DNA of 64,000 bases, taken from assembly GCA_034336665.1 (NCBI GenBank), contig CM067570.1, positions 14,615,502 through 14,679,501 of the forward strand, written 5' to 3'. Made by a program: the position numbers and the translations under genes. Source of the stretch: Luscinia megarhynchos (taxonomy: Eukaryota > Chordata > Aves > Passeriformes > Turdidae). Below are positions 36,516-49,388 of the stretch, piece by piece. Numbering within the stretch: the stretch's first letter is position 1; the number at the start of each line of letters is the position of its first letter. Under the pieces are notes generated by a model, which searched no databases, had not been told where the DNA came from, and saw nothing but the letters and a program-made list of their open reading frames with translations.

Positions 36516-38869
36516 AATCAGATGTGATGTTGTGAAATCTCTGCAGTTTTCAATGCACAGGAAAAGAAGAAAAAATGTTTGCTGTTTTGTGCAATAAGCA
36601 TAATTTACGTGTTCTGGATCCCATTTTCTTATCTCCATTGCCACTCATTCTTTCTTAAGCAGAGAGAACTGTTGGCTCCACACAGTGTAAACTTGCCACC
36701 TGCCTAAAAGGGACTTTTTCTACTCTGCCAAGATGTAATAACAGAGAGCAATATGGTGCTACTGCTCCCTGCAAGTGCCTTTTATAAATAGATACACATG
36801 ATCAGTCTCATCCAAGATCCAGATAATTTCTGGATATAGTGGTTACTGTAGGGACCAAATTTCTTCTCTCTTCTGCCAACTTGACCTCATAAAGACACGC
36901 AACTCCCTTCCATCTTTCAACAACTGAACTGCTGGGACAAATGTTTTTGTGGACAGATGTCTCTTGCCATGTTGCAAGATACAGATCAAAGCAAATCTTC
37001 TCACAGAGACTGTTCTGTGTTTATTTGTGTTTTCCTCTCCGACCATTATAATCCAAACCAAAAACCTTAGAAAAAAAAAGGAAAATATGCTGAGGAAAAC
37101 CAAAAAGTAGAGACACTAAACTGGCCTCCATGTGTTGAGGGCCTTGGAAAAATCTGATGGTGTAACAATTCGGGATGGAGACTAAATAAAATCATGTAAC
37201 CATATTAAAAGTGATCTGCTGATAAAATTGCACAGTCAGACTAGCTCATGTAAAATCAGTAGCATCATGGCCATAGCAAACATGAAGAAGGTGTGTGTAA
37301 CCCTTTGGCCAGCCCATACAGGGAAAAGTGCATGTCCAGAACAGCATTCACTGACTTCACACATTCCTTAGTCTTGGGAGACGCTTTACTCCCAGTTACT
37401 GTCACCCAGAATACAAACCATTCTTACAAAATACATTCTTACAAAATCTTATACAAACCTTTACAGAGTCGCACTGGATCATAAGACTTTCTACTTTATC
37501 TTCAAAAACTCTGTTTTTCTGATGTTACTGAAAGTAGATCAGAATAAAATGTCTTGTATTCCTTCTGTGTATTGCATATGCCTATTACTCCTGTATGCTC
37601 AGGATACTCCTCTGTCTCAGGAGTAACTCCAGGTGCTTTTTTAGGGCAAACTGCCAGATATTTTGTGCAACCTAGGCCCTGCAGTCAGAGCTGGAGGTTT
37701 AGTCCAAGAACTGTTATTCTCCATGGGGAAAGGAGGAGGTCTCTCTGGGTTTGGACTTCACATTAAAGCTGCTGCTGAAGGCTCACCTGGCATTGTTCAG
37801 TCAGACATTGTGTTTTTGCAGGTGCAGAGTGCCCTGAAGCGTGGAAGGGTAAAGGGTAATGGCTTTAAGCAGGGAAGTTGCTGCTTCGTAGGGATGAAAG
37901 GGTTAAACTAAGCAAATTCCCACGGGGAGGAGGGGGAAAAAAAGGAAGCTGCATGCAGTGAAAGTTTCTCTTGGTGTTTTATACATGAATAATGGTTTCC
38001 CCAGGGGTTAGCTCCTGGGTTCAGAGAAGGATGTTATCTTGTCTAGACATACGATCTGAGCATCCCCAAAGTCCTGGCGCCTGAATCTCACAGGAGTCAC
38101 CCCGCTGACTCCCATGGGATGCATCCAAAAGATTTCTATTTCAGAAGCACCTGCAGGTAGATGAGAGGAGAAAGGGGAGATGGGAATGAGAATTGAGTCT
38201 ATTTTCTGTTGGTGTCGTTGCTTTCTTGTGTAAGTAATATCTGAACTCTTGGCTCCCCGCATGCGGGAGCTGTGAAGCTGCAGTGGCCTCAGAGGTGACT
38301 AATAAAAGGAAAGATAAAAGGAAACCAGATGCCTTCTAGGTAGCCTGGTGCCAGCTTCATATGTGGTCAATTCATGTTTTAGATGGGCTTGTGACAATGG
38401 AAAGAGTGCCTGGTGCAGTGGGGGTCACAGGGTCCAAGGACTTTAACACTGGCCTTGACTTTGTTTTACCACTAGCATCATATATCTGTCCAGAGGAAAA
38501 TTACTCTGGTTTTGGTGGATATTCAGTCCTCCTTTGTCACACCACCATCAAACCTTTTTTACAGATATGTGCAAGAGGCTGATTTGATACTTGAAGCAGA
38601 ATTCTGATGAATCAGCCAGGACCATGAAAGGCATCTCTGTATGTACATTTTCATACACCATGTTTCACCTCAAAAATTGCACACAGGTAAAATCTTTAAA
38701 GCTATGAGAAAAAACCTGCAGAAGACAAAGGCTAAAACAAGGCACGGAGTCTTCAATCATCACGTCAGAAGTTACCTTAGCATAAGGGAACACCAGACAT
38801 AAGTCATTAGTGATTTCCTGAATAGAAGCAAATCTCAGTGTTTAGGTTCAGTGCATCCTGTGACTTCAC
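36516..38869. other. Unique non-coding sequence
   Basis: No gene is supported. The CpG-containing hairpin at 38252-38270 is listed separately. Near 37423-37452 a 14-15 bp direct duplication (ATTCTTACAAAAT) occurs. About 38300-38330 holds two GATAAAAGGAAA-like units. Confidence 0.58.
38252..38270. repeat. GC-rich hairpin with CCCGCATGCGGG core
   Basis: A perfect 12-bp palindrome CCCGCATGCGGG is extended by GCT and AGC arms with one bulged C, giving nine base pairs in total. The core CGCATGCG resembles the central part of an NRF1 site. Such a CpG-containing palindrome stands out in this CpG-poor window. Confidence 0.8.
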
Positions 38870-38998
38870 AGATCAGAGCTTGATGCTCTGTGGTCTTCAC
38901 GTGACTCATGTAGACAATTGCTCTCTCATTCTTTCCCTTGCTCTGCCTCAGTTTCCTAAAATGGGCACAATAACACTTCCTTGACATTTTCTTACTTT
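38870..38998 (+). mobile_element. MIR-like SINE fragment
   Basis: CTGCCTCAGTTTCCTAAAATG followed by GGCACAATAACACTTCCTTG closely follows the MIR family phrase 'gcctcagtttcctcatctgtaaaatggggataataacacttcc', with a short deletion. CTCTGTGGTCTTCACGTGAC just upstream fits the preceding 'ctctgtgtgaccttgggcaagtcac' part. Ends are not sharp. The fragment is old and non-functional. Confidence 0.55.
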
Positions 38999-39793
38999 GT
39001 TGCCAGATACACAGATTATGAAAAAAGGCCAACAAAAAAGACCAAAGTTTATTTCTCTAAAAGAGAAATTAGTCAGACAAATTCTCTGTATTCAGCCAGT
39101 GGAGCCACATCAGAAATGTATAAAAGGACCTTTTGACACTGGGGTCAGAATAAAGTTCCAGTATATATGACAGAATGATGGAACATGGATATAAAAAAGC
39201 AAGAAACTCAAGTGAAAGGCATGGTACAACAGAGTTAGAATGCAGTGAGTAAATCTTAGGAGCAAGGAACCAAGGAGGATACTAAAGAGATGATAGCTGA
39301 GTAAAAACCTCAGTAAGAGATTAGCTGAGTAAGAAGAATAATCCTCTAAGATATGATGGGAAAATGCCATAGTGCTTAGAGGGTTCAGGAGGTCTCACTC
39401 CCTCTGAAATTAATACAACTTGGCTACCTAAATATATCTGAAAAAATCTGGGTCATCATGTGTCTGATTTCTGCATGCCCCTGCTAAACCAGACAGTTTA
39501 TGAACCAGGTACTCATACTGCAACTACTGCTTTCAGAAAAAAAAAGAAAAATACAACCAAAAAGTCTGTGATTGTAATTCATCATCCCCAAATTCTTATC
39601 ACAAGAATGACTGAAAAAAAAATCTGCGTCCATATGGCCTGGACTTTGTTACTCATAGCTTCCTACCAGTGATGCTGAGAAATGAATTAGTGAGTTCAGC
39701 ACAGTTCTCACTAGGCAGGTGTCCACATCAGAAGAAGCACCATTATGATAAAATGATCTTAAGGGCAGTTAGAAATTGACCTATAAAAAGGGG

Positions 39794-39844
39794 TTTTCTT
39801 CTTTTTTTTTTTTTTTTTTTCTTTTGTCTTTTTGCTTCTTTTTT
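39794..39844. repeat. T/C-rich low-complexity tract
   Basis: This plus-strand pyrimidine tract is dominated by a T20-class run with scattered C and rare G. Confidence 0.9.
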
Positions 39845-40258
39845 GCTAGTGAAAAGAGGTTACAAATTTTTCACCTCTAAATTCACAGCCAGTTCAAGTC
39901 TGACCTTCCATGATTTTTCTCTCATTTTAGGTAACTCCAAGTTGTTCACCTTCTATGAAAAATGCAGAGACTACAGTTTTTTAGCAGTGTTTTTCTCCAT
40001 TTGGTTAAAACTAACAGTAAACATTCCTGTCAGGTCTCCTTTTAGTCTTCTTCTTGGTGATCAAAGCAGCTCTTTGGGGAGAAGGGCATTCACAAAGCTG
40101 ATCTGCTGCAAGCAATCTGTACAGACTCCTGGACCAACATAAGGGTTATGTTCTTCTTTACAGTAGATCTCTTTTCTCATATCTATAATGTGTATAATCT
40201 TTTATGTGACCCTGTATATATATTTGTGACTCTGTACCATTTAGCCCTAACTCTGTTG

Positions 40259-40354
40259 ACTCTTCTTCATTTTTCTTTTTTTTCCCTTTTATTCTCTTTT
40301 CTCTTTTCTTCTAATTTTCTTTTTTTTTCTCTTCTTATCTTTTTCTTCTTGCAG
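40259..40354. repeat. Long pyrimidine tract ending in an acceptor-like GCAG
   Basis: Almost 100 bp of mostly T and C ends in CTTCTTGCAG (40345-40354), which is a textbook 3' splice-site shape. The downstream sequence soon meets stops, and no coding exon is apparent. It is best read as low-complexity DNA, though an untranslated exon is possible. Confidence 0.8.
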
Positions 40355-43300
40355 TTGTAGTCTCTCTTTAAAGACATTGTTTTCAGTAACACTGGCAATT
40401 TTCCCCAGTTCTACATCTTTCACCTTCATAAGGCATATTCACATATTTCAGATCTTTATGTGTTTGAAAGATATGAACACAAAATCAACTAGTGAGTCTG
40501 CAGCTTGTGTATTACAGATCATTCTTGCCCTACCTGCCATTCTCCTGGCTAGCAACCAGTCCCAGGTGAGAAACACACAGCTACAAGTTCTTTATCTTTC
40601 TTTCTTCTACTTCCTCTAGGTTTCTAGATTAGGTTTATAATCACTTGTTTGTCTGCTAAAAGTATATTTTTATTTTCTAATAATGTGGCTGGGGAGAAAT
40701 GTTTGACAGAGAAGAATATGCAAACAATTCATGACTTCCAGAACTGTAGAAACGTGTAGAAGTGGTTTTGGTGAGAAAAAGCCCAACCAAACCCAAACCA
40801 AATATTGCCATTTATTTGTTTGGCAGGCAATATCTCTGTTTAACTTCTTCATTTTTCTTCTCCTTTCTTTGCTTGATCAAGCAAGACATTGCATTGCAAG
40901 AATATTCCATTCCTACCACGACTTTTGGAGATGTTACAGCACAAATGCAGATAGGATTTAAATAAGGGGAAAATTCACTGTGATTAGGCTATTTTGCAGG
41001 AGTGGGTTTTCTTAATCTGTTCATAGTTTACAAATGCAATCCCTGGAGAAGTTCATGAAATCCATGGCCCCTGTCTAACTTTGGAATCTGCAAAGATATT
41101 GAATTTCCTGTCTTTGTTCCAAGAGGGATTATTACTGAATGGCTATTTTACTTCTGCATTGCAAGATTGGTTTCTAAATTTGCCAATTAGTGCTTGCCAA
41201 TTAGCGTTGTCATATAGTCCACAAAACCTTAAAGCTTAGTTGCTTAGTCGGAAAAAAAAAATCTCTGTATTTTGCAAAGGCATCTTCCCATATCTTTCAT
41301 CCTTTCTAGGTTCTATGGGTGCTGGCTTGCATTTTAACTCTGTAAAAGGTCAAAATCTGGGCTAGATCGATTTATTTGCTAAAAAAAATTAAAACATCCA
41401 CAGCAAATGTGTCTTCCTGGTGAGAATAGAAATGCCCTGGAGGCCATGTTCAAAAGAGATTTATTAGAAGACAGTGCAAGTGTCTGTGTCATTGTGCCAG
41501 CCCAGCCCTGCCCATACATTATCACACAAGTCAACCCCTCTGTGGTCCAAGCCCTGTCTCTGATCCAAGCCTATGGGACTCTGTGAACTCATCTCATCAC
41601 AGCTTAGAAGCACCCTGGGGAAAATTTTCCACTGGAGTTTATGAAAGGAGGTTGTGTCCACAGTCAACACCAGTCCCAGGGGAGATTTTCTTTTTTAGCT
41701 GTGCACAATTTATGCTGGGAGGCTGGGCAGGTACCAAGTTAAACTAGTAAGATGCAGGATCAAAAAAAACAAAACAAAAAAATTACTTCCTTCACAACAG
41801 GTAATTCAGCTGTGCCCAGCCTCAGGACACCACATTCATCAAGTGATTGGGTCAGCTCATGAGGAGAAATCAATGGAAAGACATCACATACCAAGTAATC
41901 TGAGTGACTTGAAACAGCAAGAACAGAGGGAAGACCACTACAGGATTGCCTTCTGTCATGGTCTTCTCCAGGCATGCACTGGTACCTGGCATCAGGGGAA
42001 GGGTTTCTCTGGATGGGGACAGTTGTGACAATAACTGTGCAGTTTATTCCCTTGAGATATCAAAACATCAACTGCAGCACTCCGAGGTCTCCAAGGCACA
42101 AATGATCCACCAGTTTATAACCAGCAGGTAAAAATCTAAAGTGGTAAAAGCTGTACCATCCTTGTAGCACTCCAGCTTCATTTTAATGGCCCCAGGAGAA
42201 AAGCTCCCATTTTCACTTTTTTGTCCTCAAGAGGGTGGACTTCTGTCCAGGAGAATGATTGAAAGTATCAAAGTACTACAAGTGGGCACATCTCATCAAT
42301 GGTTTTCAGTAGATTCTGTCTGCCACAAACTTTGACCCTTGAAACAATCTCTGCAAATGCATAAAACAAGAAGCATCCTAGTTAGCAAGCATAAAATTAA
42401 AATTAAAATTAATCTTCAACAAATGAGGCAAGACAGAGCAGTTCTTGTTTTTCATGTTTTGCCAGAGCTGCACTAGTGCTCAAGCCTCACCCTTGACTAC
42501 CCAGTCTTCTAAATCTTCTTCCCTAGACACTGCAAGAGACACTGTCACAAAACACAGAATCAGTCACAGTTAACCAGCCACAACCTTCACTGTTTGTTCA
42601 AACAGAAAAATTGAGTTATAGCTGGAAAAGAATTCAAACCTGTAGGGTCTTTTAGCAAAATTTTACTCCAAAGCTGTAATATCCCCAGTGGGCCAGGAAG
42701 TTTCAGCTTAGCAGACTGGTTCACCCCCTTATTAAAACAAGTGTGAACCTGGGAAATGCTAATCTTGATTGAAATCTAAAGGTGACCTTTATTTTTACTT
42801 TTTGTTTTTCTTTTTTTTTCCTCCAGTGGGAGCTGAATTTGGGTATCCTAGCTCTGAATCAGCCTACAGCTTCCTCTGCCTTGCCAGAGTTTGTCCTTTC
42901 CAAGACAGGCTGGGCATTTGCTCTCCAAGGGAGGGATGGGAGTCCTGGGCCACTGTGATTGTTGCATGGCAGAGATGTGTTGCTCAGTGTGCTGGGGAGG
43001 GATGGAATATCTCATTGAGAAGGAAATAAAGGCATCAGATCTGATATAAAAGTGGGGAGGGGCTTTCCCACTGGGAAACAAAATGGAAAGGAGAAAAAAT
43101 TTAAAAATTAGAGGAGAAGAGGAGATCATTAATATTTAAACAGTGTACTTGGCAGGTATTTCTCTGCATCCCCCTCCACAGCTAATCTGTGTGTGTGAAT
43201 AAGTTGTTTTTTCTCCCTTGGGCCTAGTGTGTCTCTTGCTGAATTCTGCACTGGAGTTTGAATATGAGATGGGCCCAAGCCCAGCCCCACCACCCCTGAG

Positions 43301-43484
43301 CTTTGGATGCAGATGCTGCTCTGGTGGCTCAGGCCCCATCCCTCACTGTAATCCTGGGCTAATGATTCCACCATCTACTGTCAGAGGGAGAGCTCCCTCC
43401 CTCTCCAGCATGCCAGACACACATTCTGCTCCTCATCACAGCCCTCTGGCCCCAGAGCCCACGCAGGCAAAGGAGTGACACTGA

Positions 43485-43514
43485 CACCACTGTCACTAAC
43501 ACCAGTGGCACTAA
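43485..43514. repeat. 15-bp tandem duplication
   Basis: Two adjacent 15-bp units, CACCACTGTCACTAA and CACCAGTGGCACTAA, differ at two positions. They lie about 75 bp upstream of the 26-bp minisatellite. Confidence 0.85.
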
Positions 43515-43588
43515 CATAATTCTCATTATCTGTACCCTGTGCTGGGGCTGGCAGGGAGGGCTGCATTGCTCTGGACCAAAAATCGAGC

Positions 43589-43962
43589 CAGCATCTCTGC
43601 AGGAAGGGACATCTCAGCATCTCTGCAGGAAGGCACACCCCAGCATCTCTGCAGGCAGGGACACTCCAGCATCTCTGCAGGCAGAGTCACCCCAGCATCT
43701 CTGCAGGCAGGGACACTCCAGCATCTCTGCAGGAAGGGACACCTCAGCATCTCTGCAGGCAGGGTCACCCCAGCATCTCTGCAGGCAGGGACACCTCAGC
43801 ATCTCTGCAGGAAGGGACACTCCAGCATCTCTGCAGGAAGGGTCACCCCAGCATCTCTGCAGGCAGGGCCACCCCAGCATCTCTGCAGGCAGGGACACCC
43901 CAGCATCTCTGCAGGCAGGGACACCCCAGCATCTCTGCAGGCAGGGACACCCCAGCATCTCT
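43589..43962. repeat. 26-bp minisatellite, 14 full copies plus a partial
   Basis: Exactly periodic 26-bp units begin at 43589, 43615, 43641 and so on to 43927, with a broken partial unit from 43953. The invariant half is CAGCATCTCTGCAGG. The variable half is mostly (A/C)AGGG(A/T/C)CAC(C/T)(C/T). Units 12, 13 and 14 are identical, suggesting recent expansion at the right end, while units 1-11 carry mixed variants. The unit lacks stops and 26 is not a multiple of 3, so long frames (168 codons plus, 114 codons minus) run through it and cycle every 26 residues. These frames are by-products of the repeat. An isolated CCCCAGCATCTCAG echo lies about 100 bp downstream (44062-44075). Confidence 0.97.
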
Positions 43963-45689
43963 CGTGGTACAGGGTCGTCTCTTGGCCACCTGCCTGCCTG
44001 CCTGCAGCCGCAAGGAGGGGCAGGATTAGGGCACAGAGGGTGTGATCAGGGCTTCCACGTGCCCCAGCATCTCAGATTACTTTAGCGTCTCCTGGTGGAT
44101 ATTGCTAGCCACTATAAAGTTAAATTCAGGCAGGAAAAGGCACCAGGGAAGGGACTGGAGGTTGTGCTACTGCCTATTGGAAAATATAACGTTTCCCACA
44201 TATGGCTGAAGATCAGGTTTAAATGCAAAATCTGTGCTGTCCCTCTGTACCAGAATCACACTTTTTAATTATATGTTCCTAATATAAAACCATTTAAGCA
44301 AGGTGAGAAAACTCATGCTACACCACGATCGCTCTTTGGAGCTTAGAAAACAGACCTCAGCTGAAAATTAGAACTTTTCTAATAGAGTCAGTCACATCAC
44401 AGAAAATTACCACAGTTATGTAATTTTGTTCCAATAGGTCTGGGAGAGGTACAAGGTCTTGAGGTGAGGGAATTGAGGCAGACTAAAGGACTGACTCTCC
44501 AGCTCCTCACAGCTTGTGCAGGCACTGTAGAAGCTGAGCAGTGGGTGATGAGAGCTGTTCAAGCTGTTTCTCCTCACTCCAAAGCAGACAGAGGATGATG
44601 ACCTCACTTTGGTACTGACAAGGCATCAGAGAGCTGGGGAAAACCATGGAGACAGCAGCTCTGTGACCACCTTGTGAAGAACATCTCTGCCTGCTGGGGC
44701 CAGCGGTGGAAGAGATGAAGACATAGATGGACTTGAGCTTGTGAGGGAAAAGGGTGCAAAGTGAGCTGCCTTCAGATGCTAGAACAACTCTATGAGTAGG
44801 CAGCACTGCTGTGAATTTCTTGCTGACATTTGGAAACCAGAGAACAGGAATTCCTCCAGGAATCTCACCAGACTCATGAGTTCTACAGGCTTAACTGAAG
44901 TCCTACACTAGCCTTATCTAAGTCTGGACTGAGATCCTATTAAAATGCAGGGAAAGGAGGTGTGAGAACCAGAAAACTGTTCTAAAAAAACTCCATACAT
45001 AGCAGCAAACTTATTAAATCAGGAAATACAGCTGAAAAGGGGACATACACAAACTGATTATTCTAATTCTAGCTTTTCTGCTCTGAGGAATGCATATGCA
45101 CACACTTTTATATGCATATATTTACTTGTGTGATACTTATTTGCTTATTCATGTAGCTGGATGGACAGTGATCCTGCAGTGCCTTTGGCAGCAATTCACC
45201 AGGCTACCAGCATCAAATATCTTCTTAAATCTTCAGTTCCAATAGAAGAGGTTTCAGAGAATGCCTTGACTAATGCACACATGTTTGCATCTGTTTCTCA
45301 TGCCTTTCCAAAATGGAATTCCATTCATTTCTGTCTTTGTTAAGGAGGTGGTAGAAAGACAGTAAAAGGAATAAAATTAAAATAAATGTAGAAACCTGTT
45401 CAAAAATAATGCCAAAGATTTTGATTTGTCCTCATGTGCATTTTAGAAAGGGAAACAAAAAATTGCTGAGATTTTGAAAAAGGTCAATGATAAAAAATAA
45501 ATCCTGCAGATCCCATCACCTGCTGATTTGTGCCTCTTCCATTAAAAGGAAAAGGGAAAGGTAGAGGGATTGCAAATCAGCTCTCAAACATTGTTAGGAA
45601 TAACAGTAATCATAATATTATCCAGCTCTTATACCATGTGTTGTGACACTAGATCTTATGACAGGCTTGCAAAAGAGATTTCAAAATAA

Positions 45690-45768
45690 TTTCATTTCTT
45701 TTCCAGAGGAGGAAACAGCTAGGCACAATATCACCAGTCTGGTGGCAGAGATAGGAATAAAATGACAG
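45690..45768 (+). mobile_element. Possible MIR-like SINE scrap
   Basis: CAGAGGAGGAAACAGCTAGG then CAATATCACCAGTCTGGTGG and CAGAGATAGGAATAAAATGA follow the MIR core order 'cagatgaggaaactgaggcac ... gtcacacagctggtaagtggcagagctgggaa', with deletions. The match is weak and could be coincidental. Confidence 0.33.
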
Positions 45769-48700
45769 CTTTTGAAGGGTGAGCTAGCCAGGATGGCACA
45801 GTGTCATATTAGCCATCTCTAGCCCTGAATCATTACTGAAATTACTGAAAATGAGTCAAGATTAATGGGGAAAAAACATTCTTGTAGCTATAAGTGGTTT
45901 AACATTTTGTGGGGAAAGGCTAAAAGTTGGTAAGAAACATAATGGCAGGGGCATTGCTATCACAGAAAAGTAATGCAACTGCCCCTTCTCTCTTTTATCC
46001 CTTCTCCAAAAATACACTAGGCTAGCTCTTTTCATGACAGCTGTAACATTATCCTGTAAAACATCCTTTCCTCATATTTTAAAATCAAGTGCTTGTGCAA
46101 ACCAACACCAAATGGGGCAGTGCCTTATGAAGAATTTCAATGTCTGCAGAAAGTATGTCTGGATGAGGAAGCAGTTCTACAGAGGGTAACCAGAACAGTT
46201 TGTACTTGTTTAATACCTACTCCTTTAGAGGAATGCTCTGCAGGCACACAGTCAGTGGTCTAGTTTAGAAGAACTGGTGATTTCATGAATGTGGGTGCAT
46301 GTTTAAAAGAGGCATAAAAAAGGAAAGAGCCTAAAGGTGTATTGACAATTGCAAAGACCTGCTCAACTTTGGAAACTGGGAGATGTCCATTGCTGCTGGG
46401 AAAAAAATGGAAGACAGATTCTCCTGGCAATTTCAACCCTTTGCTTTTTGTGAGGAGACTGCCCACATTGCCAGAGCACTGCTGCTACCATCTGGATGTG
46501 AAATTGGCTTTGGTTCAATCATAAAACATCTACATTATGCTACCACATGCCCGGCAAATAAATGCCTGATTCAAATGAAAGCAGAGGTGAAAAATGACCT
46601 TAGTCATACCTGTAAAACGAAGTTGTAGATTGCTGTATCAATCTATTATTAACCACTAATCTGTCTGGGTGACAACAATCCTGGCTGTGGTTAAAGTGGC
46701 TCTCTGTTACCAGATAAACTGCTTCTCTGCTGTGTTGCTAATGAAACCTAGTGCTCAGGGACTTCAATTTCACAAATGCAGCTTTGATAAATGCAAAGCA
46801 AGGCATATGGGAAATTCTTTAGCACTGGGTGAGTTTAAATCACACAGGTGCCATGGCAGGATTGTTGAGAGGAGGATCCTGCTATATCTGTCTTGTTTTC
46901 TATATTTCTTCCACAGATATGCCCTATGTCCCTTTCCCAGAGGTAAGGCACTGGGCTGGATTGTGATTTAATTTTATATGACTGTTGCTCTATGTTGTGT
47001 TCAATGTATGCTGTGGGTTCCAGGTGGCACTTTGGCAAGAACCCAAAACCTGTGCCAAAGTTATGTCAGTGCAAAAATATTAATGCACATGACCCACGTT
47101 ATTTTCTGTCTCTCCAGGAAGAGAAGCCAGTGGGGTTTTTTAAAGTTCATCAGCAAAGGGTGCTTACAATTAGTTAACTTTATATTTTTGTCAGAAAACA
47201 CAATTGTTGATGACATTTCAGAGACTTCTTGGCAGGAGCTAAACCTGGTATCCAAGTGGAAGATTGCTTTAGAAGAAGGGATCATATAAAATTAACATGG
47301 CAGCCACTCAGCAGTGCCTACAGTATGGAAATGCTTTCAACTAGAACTCCCTTTTGCTTACAGCTAACTGTAGCATCAACTTCTGGGCTTGATGTTTCCT
47401 ATCCATTATCTATACTGGAAGGTAGCCACCAGTGAAAAATACGTAGATAGATCATTTTGTCAGGTTCAAATCTGTCAATGAAATGATATCAAATTTATCC
47501 TAATTTTAAATGTCTAACACTGCTTCTACTTCTAACCTATGCACTTTTAAGTGTTCTTTAATCATATAACTAGCCTGAATGTAGTGTGGCAGTAGCTTTG
47601 TTATTGAAATTAGGTTTGAAATGGTGATTCCAAATCAGGTTCCATTTCTTGCTCTGACCATTAAAAAAATGTTTTTGAACAAATGTGGCTGTGACTATTC
47701 AAAGAATAAATAAAAATCTGGTGCAGCAGAATGTATTTTTTTCAGTCACGTTATAAAGATGTTATGGGGACATGTGTGTCTATTTATCACTTTCTGGAGA
47801 GGCAAAAACCTCTGAGGATTTTTTGGGTCCCTGCTTTTGCAAGCAAAGATGAGCAGCACTGCACTATTGAAACTGTAAAGCGGCACTTGTTTATGATCTA
47901 ACAAACAGCATCTGGAAATACACTCATAGATACTCCTTGCCTGCATGAGATTTTGAATTAAGTCCTTTTACTCACTTGTATTGGTTCAAGGAGCTCTGTC
48001 TTTAGAGATACCACCTAGACAGACGTGAAGAAAGGAACTTTTTAGCCTCAGGTAAACAGAGCGAGACAAATAGTTGTTACAAGGCAAAGATCCAGCAGAG
48101 AATCTTTGTTTCTTTTTATCTGCTTAAATACCTACAAAATTAAAAACAAATGATTAGAATTCCAGCAATCAAGAACGTGATCTCCTTTATTGCTGGAGGT
48201 GCTTCCCTGCTGTTGATGTAATTATCAAGGTCGATGCGAGATTTTGGCTTTGGAAGTCTCACATATTCGTAATGTTGACAACTAAAGGAACAGCTGTGCC
48301 ATGTGCTTTCCCCGACTGAACATGCTTCATTTTTCTGTGTGTTTTTCTTTAACTTACTGCTTTTCATTAGAGGTGCAAACAGCAAAACAAATGGAAGAGG
48401 CAATGCACAATGCTTCACATTACCAAAGGAACCTTTGGTTTGGGAATTGGACTTTGGAGCCAATGACCTTGTGAAGCCGACATTGCATCAAATATGGTTC
48501 AAACTTTTACTGAGACCAAAAAAAAGAGAGAGAGAATTGCACTCAGAGTTTTCAGTCTCAAGTTTTGGAACCTCTTTCCATCTGTTCCTGGATGTTCCCC
48601 TAATGGAGCAGTTAAGCTAGTAATCTGGGAGTGACAAAACCAATTCTACTAAATCTGAATGTGAACCAGGGAGCTCCTGTCCAGCAGGAAAAGATGAGCC

Positions 48701-49340
48701 AAGAATAATCAGCCTTGTGCTCTCTCTGGCCAAGGGAAGCCTCTGTGATAGATGATGAGGAAATAGCACATGTTGTTTATGACTGTACTGGTTATAGGGC
48801 AGAAGCCATCTGGGCAAGTTCTTTTAAACCCACATGGTCTTAACACCCAATGGCTCCGTGCCAGTACCTTAATGCCAGGCAGTCATGTCTTGGTTCCAGG
48901 CCTTCCTCTGAGCAATGTCTCATGGCTCTGTATGAGAGAGGTGATCCTTTGCTGTGCTTGCTGGTATTTTAGCAGCTGTTACTCTCTTATCAGTTATGCT
49001 TGCATGCTATGCATCAGCTAGTGCATTGTTTCCAAACGCCATCCTCCCTTCTCCATGCTGTTTCTCCTACACCTTTTGGAACAGTTTGCCTCATGAAAGC
49101 TAGAGTTGCATGTCTTGGTCTGTGGATTATGCAGTGGGATGCATTCCCTCCGAGATGAATCACTCAAATCCAGCCTGGTTTATTAATAAATGCAATCAGA
49201 TAAGTGTTTTGCAGTAGCTTTCCTAGTGGGGCCTCCTTTGCTGGCACTTATCAGTGAGATCAAAGAATGAACAGTGCCATTGAGAATGAACTCCTGGTAG
49301 ATTCCTCCAGGCTGGAGCAGAAGTACATTTGTAAGTGGCT

Positions 49341-49388
49341 ATGTGTATATGTGTGTGTATGTGTGTGTGTGTGTGTGTCTGTTTGTGT
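49341..49388. repeat. (TG)n microsatellite, imperfect
   Basis: TG dinucleotides with TA and TT interruptions; the longest pure stretch is at about 49361-49378. Confidence 0.93.

Larger units (their letters stand above)
38999..43588. other. Unique non-coding sequence with pyrimidine-rich tracts
   Basis: No gene is supported. Two pyrimidine-rich tracts (39794-39844 and 40259-40354) are listed separately. A TTGCCAATTAG direct repeat (41180-41204, 14-bp period) is present, and two 15-bp units CACCACTGTCACTAA/CACCAGTGGCACTAA sit side by side at 43485-43514 just before the minisatellite. Confidence 0.58.

Noticed and set aside
43539..44045. 168-codon open frame, the longest in the window
   Set aside because: It runs through the 26-bp minisatellite, whose unit lacks stops in all phases, and cycles frames every unit. 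The minus strand has a comparable frame. There is no support as a gene.
47200..47310. Phrase ATAAAATTAACATGGCA resembling an old CR1 segment
   Set aside because: Only about 20 bp fit, and the expected neighbouring family sequence is absent.
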